Below, piece by piece: positions 56,630 through 64,000 of a stretch of 64,000 bases of DNA (the first letter of the stretch is position 1; the number at the start of each line of letters is the position of its first letter). The translations under genes and the position numbers were made by a program. The notes beneath the pieces were generated by a model, which was not told the origin of the DNA, did not search any database, and saw nothing but the letters and a program-made list of their open reading frames with translations. This DNA is from Linum tenue (taxonomy: Eukaryota; Streptophyta; Magnoliopsida; Malpighiales; Linaceae): positions 66,961,676 through 67,025,675 of the forward strand of contig CAMGYJ010000006.1 of NCBI GenBank assembly GCA_946122785.1, written 5' to 3'.

Positions 56630-58090
56630 TTGAGCGACAACCCGGGGCATTATATGTTTCGACAGGGACTGGTGACCTTCAAGGGTCGGGTGGTCCTTCC
56701 TCTAGGTTCAAATTTGGTCACTTCAGTACTGCAGGAGTTCCATGATTCTCCATTGGTCGTTCATTTAGGCGCCGAGAGGACACTCCGCCGAATTAGAGGC
56801 CATTTTTACTGGCCCCGGATGGCGCAGGCGGTGAAGGCCTATGTGGAGTCATGTGATACGTGCCAGAGGGTGAAGCTGTCTCACCTGCGGCCGGCCGGAC
56901 TCCTTCAGCCGATGCCGGTGCCGGAGCGGGTATGGGAGGACATTAGCATGGATTTCATCGTGGGATTACCTCCCTCGGGTGGAAAGACGGTGGTGTTCGT
57001 GGTAGTGGATCGGCTCACTAAGTATGCCCATTTTATGCCATTGGCGCATCAGTACACTGCTAAGTCTGTGGTCGAGCAGTTCGTATTGGGAGTGGTGAGG
57101 CATCATTGGTTTCCCAGGTCGATCGTCAGTGATCGTGACCCGGTTTTCTTGAGCAGGTTTTGGCAGGAGGTCTTTGCAATGGCACAGACGGTTTTACGCA
57201 TGAGCTCGGCCTATCATCCCCAGACCGATGGCCAGATGGAGATCGTTAACAAGCACCTCGAGCAGTATTTGAGGTGCTTCGCTCACCAGCAGCCGAAGCA
57301 ATGGCTGGCCATGCTCCCTTGGGCAGAATTGTGGTATAACACCACATATCATCAGGCCATCAAAATGACCCCGTTCGAGGCTCTATACGGGCGGCCACCC
57401 CCGACGTTGGTGCAGTACAGGGGCGGATCGAGTTCGGTTGACGCGGTGGACAGGTGCCTGGGCGCGCGAGACGAGGCTTTGGAGCAGTTACAAACCAATT
57501 TGGCGGCAGCAAACAACCGGATGAAGCAGGCTGAAGATGCAGGGCGGCGGGATGAGGAGTTTGAGGTGGGTGATTGGGTACTGTTGAGGTTGCATCCCTA
57601 CCGGCAGTCTTCGGTCTTCCGTCGGGCATACCAGAAGCTTGCGGCTCGATTCTTTGGGCCGTATGAAATCACCCACAAGGTCAACCCTGTTGCTTATCGG
57701 CTGCAGCTACCTGCAGGTTCCCGCATACACCCGGTGTTCCACATTTCCTTGCTAAAAAGGTACCGGGGCCCGGCGTACAGAGTGACTTCGACGGCTCCTC
57801 CGGCGATAGCCGATGGTGACTTGGAGCTGGTTCCTCTCAAGGTGTTGGAGACACGGTGGACGAAGAAAGGAGGGCGGCTGGTGGAAGAGATTTTGGTGCA
57901 GTGGAAGCACGTGGAGCCGGAAGATGCCAGCTGGAAGAGTCAGAGATGCTCCAACAGAGGTTTCCGGATTTCGACATCGAGGCAGATGTCGATTCTGAAG
58001 GAGGAGGGGATGTGGGAAACCCGACCCTTGGTTAGGGAGAGAGGGCCGGCTCGGCCAAGAGGGGGGGGGGAAAGAGTGGCAAACTTATGA
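56630..58090 (+). pseudogene. Integrase and chromodomain
   Basis: Open for 486 codons in the same frame as the RNase H piece. The zinc-binding HHCC is at His38, His45, Cys75 and Cys78. The catalytic triad is Asp108, Asp168 and Glu204, with the D-(59)-D-(35)-E spacing typical of retroviral-type integrases. A GPY-like region and a C-terminal chromodomain follow (VLETRWTKKGG, ILVQWKHVEPEDASW). Just after the chromodomain (near 57945) the frame shifts, so the natural C-terminus is lost and the frame runs into the 3' LTR. This is the best preserved domain of the element. Confidence 0.88.
57998..58010 (+). other. Polypurine tract
   Basis: aaggaggagggga directly before the 3' LTR, the plus-strand priming site. 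Confidence 0.8.
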
Positions 58091-58281
58091 TTTATGTTAT
58101 TTTCAGTTTACTGCTACTAAAGGCTACCACTCATTAGTTTTGGGAATTAAGCAATAATAATCAGAAATTCTCAATCCCTAATCCCTCTTCTCTCTCTCTT
58201 GTTCTTCCCCAATTCTCCAAATCCCTAAATTCTTCTCTTCTCAATCCTTAAATTCCCAATTGGGATTTCTTGTGTCTTACA
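58011..58281 (+). repeat. 3' LTR
   Basis: 271 bp, tgtggg...ttaca, with a 10-base G run at 58061-58070. Confidence 0.92.
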
Positions 58282-58849
58282 ACCGTGGTCTACCTCAGTA
58301 AACCGCGACAGACAGTGACACACTACCTACTAACTTAGACCAAAATAACACTAAATTAAACCTCCCATTTATGTATTAGAGAATAGAATTAGTTGATTAT
58401 TAATCTAGTTGAGATCCAAAAGATTGTCCAAATGATCTCTTATGCGTGATCTCCTTATCAAAGAACCACACAAACATAGGATAGATAGCTTGAGTTATCT
58501 CCTTGTAAAAAAATGACACAAACATAAGGTAGATTCATAAATAATATATCACTGACAATGTCTAGACTATGGACTCGATAAAGCAGAAAGACTAAAAAAA
58601 ATTCATTCAACTTGATGAGATAAGAAAAATTATTGAGAGATAAGCGACCATCTTGGTGGTTCAAAACGACCTCGACGTCATCAAGACGTTGCTCCATTGC
58701 AAGAACCTTTTGGATCACCCGAGAGAGGGAGAGAACAGAACACATGTTCTTTTCCTCCGGCTGCGTACTATGAGATTGTCCTCCGACAACGTACTTCTGG
58801 ACTTGGCAAGTCCCCAACGATAGACAACACAGGTTCTTTTTGGCGACCG
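58282..58849 (+). other. Non-coding DNA right of the triplicated region
   Basis: AT-rich. No supported gene. A minus-strand open stretch at 58458-58817 was considered and not called. Confidence 0.5.
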
Positions 58850-59676
58850 CTGTGGATTGGCTTCAGATGAATCTTGACGAGGCTAACAGGCGACAACTTG
58901 GGCATTGAGTGGGGACTCTCTTCAGCATTGACGCTTGGTTGATTTGGAAGAATAGAAATGACATATGCTTCAAGGGGGTTTCCTACACTCTCACTCTACC
59001 TTCCTAGGCTCATTCCATCATTGCCAAAGCTAGAATCTTGAGTGAAGCCTGGCGTGCTCTCTCTATGCTGCCGAACTTGAGGAAGGTACCGACAACTCGG
59101 ATCGTGGCAGCCATCGCTTGGACTCCCCCTACTGGGGAATGGGTAAATCTCAATATTGACAATGCCTCAAACAGGAATCCAGGTCTGGCCAGTGCGGGAG
59201 GTGTTCTAAGAGATGGGACAAGATTTTGGATTAGCGGCTTCATGGCATAGATTGGTTAAGCCTCTGCGGCGTTGGTGGAGCTGTGGGCGTTCTATTATGG
59301 CTTGGATTTAGCTTGGAAATCCGGTCATCTAGTGGTAGAGTCGGACTCGCAGCTCACCATCTGGTTACTTAATGGCAGACATGATCCAGTTCATCCTTAT
59401 GCCACTTTGTTGTCGTCTTCCATTCGCGGGAGAGTTAGTCGTGATTGGCTGGTGCACATTGTTCATGTATACCGAGAAGGGAATAGAGTAGCGGAGTGGC
59501 TTTTGAAGCACAATCTCGTTTATCCCTACTGTATGCATGAACTTGTGCACTCGACATCAGCGTCCTTTTTTCGGGACGATATGCAGGGAGTGTCTTTTGA
59601 GCGGCATGTTGTTTCCTGCCAGTATAACTCTCCTCCCCCATGTAATCATTTCTTTTTCTTGGCTTCTTGCCTCTAA
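58850..59676 (+). pseudogene. 3' remnant of a third LINE (zf-RVT end and RNase H)
   Basis: A degraded LINE ORF2 tail. The part before the RNase H keeps DAWLIWKNRNDICFKG. The RNase H domain keeps WVNLNIDNASN, GGVLRDG, ELWAFYYGLDLAW, VVESDSQL and VYREGNRVAEWLLKH. Two in-frame stops lie at 59248-59250 and 59257-59259, and other stops occur further upstream. The frame then runs to 59676. No poly(A) tail is clear. This is a 5'-truncated or decayed insertion unrelated to the two LINEs at the left. Confidence 0.75.
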
Positions 59677-59854
59677 TAATGCAAAAATGTGGTGCAATTA
59701 CTAAATAGACCTTGCTTGAATAGTTCTCGGACTACGAAATTTGGAATTGAAGTGTCGATTTTACTTTTCAAGTATTATAATTAGTGTAGATGTAGATAGA
59801 TAGATGTAGACAAGTCATGTTATGACTCTCTAATGTTTTTGAAGAAATAAGTAA

Positions 59855-60540
59855 CACTACAAGAACAACTGGATTCGCAATAAAAAAAATTAGTCTTTGA
59901 AAGCAGGACACGGGTTACTAACAATTTCTTGTGACCAAAATATTTTGGTAGCAGAAATGATCGCTATAGACGCGTTACTAATTCCTAGCGCAACCAAAAT
60001 GCAGATTGGTAATGAAAAAGAGTGCTATCGCAACCAATTTTGCTAATGATAAAGTCTTGATTTTTCGTGACAATTTGTATTTGGTTGTTACAATTCAAAA
60101 TATTGGTTGAGAATTCTAGGCTATTGGTCGCCACTAATACTGATGACAACAAATTCATGTGATTTTTAGTAACCAATTATTTTTGGATGCAAAATAAAAT
60201 TTATTAAAGTGTTAAAAGTGGCCATCCAATTTGGTTGGGAAAATGACTGACAATATTGGTTATCATATTTTAACACAATTATGAAATTTGGTTGTGAATA
60301 ATACATATTCCAACCAATTATATCATTTTAGACAACTATTTGTTTTTGTTATAAAAGTTTAACACAACAATGTAATTTGGTCGTGAAAAACACGTACCAC
60401 GACCAATTAAATCAATTTTAGAAACTAATTATTTTAGTTACACAAGGTTAACACCACCATAAAGTTTGATCGTGATAAATAAATATGCCGACTGATAATC
60501 GGTTTTAATATATCGGATTCTTGAACTTTATGTGACTATA
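59855..60540 (+). mobile_element. One end of a CACTA (En/Spm) element
   Basis: Starts with CACTACAAGAAC preceded by taa, a typical CACTA terminus. It is followed by several hundred bases of subterminal motifs in both orientations (ttggtcgtga, gaccaatta, ggttgtgaata). No transposase is seen. The opposite end (reverse complement of the terminus) was not found in the window. The right limit is approximate. Confidence 0.7.
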
Positions 60541-60630
60541 CCATGATATATTAAAGCCAATTGGTGCTATTTTAGGGCTCGCTAAGGAATGGTTGAAAAA
60601 CCATTACTGCCTAGTGCCATGAGTTTGATA

Positions 60631-61852
60631 TGTTACAGGTGGAGAAAGCACGAAAAAAAAAACGAGTGCACAAGCAATCAATGGGGCTCGAATCACTTGG
60701 TGGAATACTCACTTGGGCTAGGAGGAGCAGTGGGCCTAAATGGGCCGGAAGTGGTATTGTGGGGGGATGCTGGAGGATTTGGGCGGAGGAATTGTTGGGC
60801 AGAAGGCCCAACTGAATTGGACACAAGGCTGGCGGCCTTGAGGAAAAAGAGAGGACGCAAGGATTTTTGAGGCCAGAGATTATTAGAGGAGGGGGCTGGG
60901 AATTATAGGGGGACTATTATTTGGTGGCTCTTTTTTTGGACGGGAAAAAAATTCTCTGGAGGCAAAATTCTGGGAGGCAAGAGAATTTCTTTTGGGGAAG
61001 AAAAAGGCAGAGGGCGCATCGGAAGTTTGGGGACGCGCGGAGCAAGCAACAGGCGATTGAAGCGGGAAGGAATTGGTACGAGGATTACGATCGAGAATCT
61101 CAGTATTTTTCCTTTAGCTTTAATTGATACGATGATGATTATAAACATAATTGTGTGCTTTACTTTCGTCATGAACTAAACCCCAATTTCTGGGGGAAAC
61201 ACCATAGGATGTAGCTATTTCTATATTTGATGGATTGATTCATATATCTTTTCTTCCAATCTCTATTGCATGAAATTACTTATTATGCTTTGTGTTGACT
61301 GGCCACCAATACATTGATTTGTTGTTAATTAGGTTATTAGCGACAGTAAAACCCTAATAACTAAACATAGTTCATGTGACATAGTAACTTATCGAAGCGA
61401 CAATGGATTAAATAAGGTGCTATGCGGTTTTAAATAGGATATCGATCTTCAGGCTAAATAATTAAGTCATTGAGTTACGACAGTAGGATTTGATTTAATT
61501 GTTTAGTACGTAGTAATTCCCGACAGGAGTAGCTAGCACAGTAGTGATATCCTGGCTGTAGAGAATTGGATTAAATTGATTGGAATATGTGAATTAATCT
61601 GGATAGGATAGGTAGTGAGTCCCGGTGTTTCTCCCAGAACTTTCTCCTTTGAATTTCGCCCGACAGTTTTCATTTAGTTAATTTGTTTATTTTATTTTGC
61701 TTTTAGAAATTAGTCTCATTAAACTATTTTCACTTATAGTTTGCTCATAAATTTGATAGAATATAAGGTTGTACCAGTCCCTGAGAGACGATACCCGGAC
61801 TTTCCGGTTTACTACGAGATGGGAAATTGGCATATACGCTTTTGCCCTATCA
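60631..61852 (+). repeat. Probable 5' LTR of the Athila-like element
   Basis: The right end is fixed by tatca six bases before the primer site. The left end is tentative because the 3' LTR is outside the window. The LTR has no coding content. It contains the transcribed leader typical of this group (near 61180 to 61630). Confidence 0.5.
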
Positions 61853-61858
61853 AGTTTT

Positions 61859-61876
61859 TGGTGCCGTTGCCGGGGA
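61859..61876 (+). other. Primer-binding site, tRNA-Asp
   Basis: tggtgccgttgccgggga matches the complement of the plant tRNA-Asp 3' end at 17 of 18 positions. Confidence 0.82.
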
Positions 61877-61964
61877 ATGCCATACCTTATTTTTATTGAT
61901 TTTTGTGAGTGAACTATTTTGATCTGGGTGTTAGTGTGCAGGAGAATTTTCAGGTTTATCCTCC

Positions 61965-63848
61965 TTGTGCAAGCATAGGAGGACGACCGGCGATTTACTG
62001 CCACTAGATCCGGAGATCGAGAAGACCTGCCGACAGAATAGGAAGCAGGTCAAGTTAGGGAAGCATCCAACCACAACTCCTAGGAATTCCCTAACCCATA
62101 ATCGTCAACAGAGAGGGCAGGCTTCATCACCTGTCATCCCTACACCACCGACACCACCACCGCGCGACATCGATCTTGTCACCATGGCAGACCAGGATCG
62201 TTCGATCAGGGCTCGCTTGAATCGAAGGACTGGAGCCCGAGCTTCATGTGTTGTCATTCCGGCTGGGGATGCAACCATGGAGATTACCCCAGCATTCATC
62301 AATATGATCACCAATTGGTATACTTTCTCAGGCGCTAGCACTGAGGATCCTCACGAGCATCTTCGCCGGTTTGCGAGCATATGTGATACGATGAAAAGCC
62401 CCACAGTATCTGATGATGCAATTCGCCTTTGTATGTTCTCATTCTCTTTTTTAGGGAATGCATCACACTGGTTTCAGAACATAACACCTCGATCGATCAC
62501 GACATGGGCTCAGCTTGAGAAGGTCTTTCTAGATAAGTACTTCCCACCTACCTTGGCAATGAAGAGGCAAGAGAAAATTGTTACTTTTAAGGAGGCTGAT
62601 GATGAGAGTCTAACTGAGGCATGGGAGCGCTATAAGGGGCTATTGATGAGATGCCCAAGCCATGGTCTTGAAGATTGGAACGTGATCATTATTTTCTTCA
62701 ATGGAATCAGAAGGGAGTTCCGAGATGCCTTGAATAATGCTTCTCGAAATGGTTTCACAAGCATGGAGGCACCAGCAGCATATGATATGGTAGAGAAGAT
62801 CTGTTCAGAAGCCACTGAATGGGGTAGTGAGACCAGTATTCGAAGAAGAGGAGGCTTGCATGAGATAAACAGAGTTGCGAGTCTAGAAGCCAAGATAGAT
62901 GCCAAGCTGGATTCTAAGTTTGATGCACTCGAACGAAGATTGGCCAAGATTGCTCTTGGTAGACAAGAGGAGGTTACTTTATGTGAACTTTGCGAGGGTC
63001 CTCATCATAGGGATATGTGTCCACTGAGAGCTGCTCAGTTGGAAGATGTCCAATATATCAATAATCCGCGAAGTCAAGGCTAGGGTGGTATGTATTCAAA
63101 TACATACAACCCTCAATGGAGACATCACCCCAATATGTCATGGTCAAACAATAATCCAGCTGGTGTTCGAAACATCCCACCTCCCCATTTCCAGCAACAT
63201 CAACCTCAACCAGAGAAGAAGCCCCAGTTAGAGGAGTTGATTTTGCCTCATATGCAGAAAACAGACAATAATTTCAAGGGTCTAGATCAATTTGTCACTC
63301 AACAGCTAGCCATCAACAACAATATGCAATCATCTATGCTAGCTATGGAGAGGCAAATAGGCCAGATGGCTCAGACTTTGGCAGATATTCAAGGTAGGAT
63401 TCCTGGGACTTTACCGCCAAATACCGAGAGGAATCCGAAGGACGCCATGGTTGTAGCTGTCACATTGAGGAGTGGGAAGGAGTTGGAGGATCCAAAGAGC
63501 AAGAAAAATCCAGTAGAAAAGGAGGGCAAAGGAGCTGCAGAGGAAGAAAGTGCAAAAGCTGAAAAATCTAACTTGCACAAGCAAACTGCATGCAATCTGC
63601 CTGTGCATGAGCATTCTGCCTGTGCACCTCCAAAGGTGGAAAAATTGAAGAATGAAGAGGTAAAGCCTTGCGAACCTCCCGCACCATTCCCTCAAAGGTT
63701 AATGAAACCCATGGAAGACCCAAACTTCAAGAAATTTGTGAATATCTTCAAGCAACTTCATATCAACATACCGTTGGCGGAGGCACTTGAACAGATGCCT
63801 ACATATGCTAAATTCTTAAGGGAGTTGCTGACAAAGAAGCGCCAATGA
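61965..63848 (+). pseudogene. Athila-like gag with in-frame stops
   Basis: The first good ATG is at 62184 (gtcaccATGGCA), but the frame is open from 61965 and includes LLPLDPEIEKTCRQNRK, a stretch resembling the N-terminus of this gag group. The original start may therefore be lost. Retrotransposon gag domain: FINMITNWYTFSGASTEDP, HLRRFASICDTMK, ASHWFQNITPRSITTW, FLDKYFPP, FKEADDESLTEAWERYK. A zinc knuckle CELCEGPHHRDMC (C-x2-C-x3-H-x4-C) follows. TAG at 63081-63083 then interrupts the frame, which continues to a second stop, TGA 63846-63848, through a Gln-rich linker and the conserved VTLRSGKELEDP. Both stops are in the same frame as the protease that follows. Confidence 0.8.
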
Positions 63849-64000
63849 GCTGATCTGGAGAAGGTAACCCTTACTTCTAAATGTAGTGTTGTGATTCAGA
63901 ATAAATTACTAGTAAAGAGGGATGATCCGGGCAGTTTTACCATTCCATGTGTCATTGAAGGTACAGAGTTCGATAAATCACTTTGTGATCTTGGAGCAGG
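63849..64000 (+). pseudogene. Start of Athila-like protease, cut by window edge
   Basis: Same frame as gag after the TGA at 63846-63848. PGSFTIPCVIEGTEFDKSLC leads into DLGA, the active-site region of Athila-type retropepsins (DLGA rather than DSGA). The sequence ends at the window edge. Confidence 0.72.

Larger units (their letters stand above)
45169..58281 (+). repeat. Triplicated segment, copy C (13.1 kb)
   Basis: Third copy. It begins at the equivalent of about 14800 in copy A and ends with the complete gypsy element, so its right side represents the unduplicated original end. Confidence 0.85.
54129..58281 (+). mobile_element. Ty3/gypsy chromodomain retrotransposon, defective
   Basis: A 4153-bp element with two LTRs, an initiator tRNA-Met primer site, a polypurine tract and remnants of gag, protease, reverse transcriptase, RNase H, integrase and chromodomain in the Ty3 order. 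The flanks are accga and accgt, so a 5-bp target duplication has one mismatch or is only 4 bp. It cannot move by itself: gag is mostly deleted, the reverse transcriptase lacks its catalytic region, and pol has several frame breaks. The two LTRs differ at about 13 positions in 271 bp by eye (about 5%). Confidence 0.93.
60631..64000 (+). mobile_element. Athila-like Ty3/gypsy element, 5' part
   Basis: A probable LTR, a tRNA-Asp primer site, a gag region and the start of the protease are present; the element continues beyond the window. The left LTR limit is uncertain (somewhere in 60.55-60.95 kb; TG at 60631 is a guess). The gag type, primer site and leader motif (aactaaaccccaatttctgg) fit the Athila/Tat branch of plant gypsy elements. 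Confidence 0.75.

Noticed and set aside
58458..58817. Minus-strand ORF with VIQKVLAMEQRLDDVEVVLN
   Set aside because: A short coiled-coil-like stretch is visible, but there is no recognised domain, the C-terminal half is low-complexity hydrophobic sequence, and no splice or promoter context supports a gene.
60589..61127. Short plus-strand ORFs in the Athila-like LTR region
   Set aside because: They lie in LTR sequence and match no domain. The ttacag|gtggag near 60636 resembles a 3' splice site, but no exon can be supported.

Overview
This is plant nuclear DNA, most likely from a flowering plant. The evidence is two L1-type LINEs with the plant-style C-terminal RNase H domain, a chromodomain Ty3/gypsy element primed by initiator tRNA-Met, an Athila-like gypsy element with a tRNA-Asp primer site, hAT, Mutator-like (MULE) and CACTA DNA elements, and AT-rich intergenic DNA. 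The species cannot be named from this sequence. No tRNA, rRNA, CRISPR array or bacterial-type operon was seen.

Layout. 1-6089: a LINE whose 5' end lies outside the window, with ORF1 and a long ORF2. 6095-7424: a diverged old copy of the spacer DNA that recurs three times further right. 7861-13730: a second LINE, complete and bounded by a 14-bp target duplication, with a badly broken ORF2. 13973-58281: the core of the window, a triplicated segment (copies A, B, C). Each copy has an AT-rich upstream spacer, a small MULE carrying a captured exon-like piece, a TATA box, a short leader ORF, an array of 288-bp (96-codon) repeats, a 255-residue multi-pass membrane protein gene, a downstream spacer with a hAT-like element, and (A and C) part or all of one gypsy element. 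58850-59676: remnant of a third LINE. 59855 onward: one end of a CACTA element, followed by the 5' part of an Athila-like retroelement that runs off the right edge.

The array is the striking part. Copies A, B and C hold 53, 11 and 13 units. In copy A, 43 consecutive units (start codons at 18107 to 30203) keep an exact 288-bp register. Copy A also shows blocks of 3, 4, 8 and 10 units that were duplicated as blocks, carrying their nonsense mutations with them. In all three copies the first unit carries the same 14-bp deletion, which puts the leader ATG out of frame with the rest of the array. A single large repeat-plus-membrane protein is therefore not translated from that ATG unless splicing or another start is used. 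The membrane ORF has its own well-placed ATG; it is intact in A and B and stopped at codon 13 in C.

History inferred from the junctions. The gypsy element inserted first. A first tandem duplication joined the gypsy protease region to the upstream spacer (near 36715). A second joined the downstream hAT-like element to the upstream spacer (near 45168). B and C share most of the differences that separate them from A. A 581-bp hAT-type element then entered copy A only, and array length diverged.
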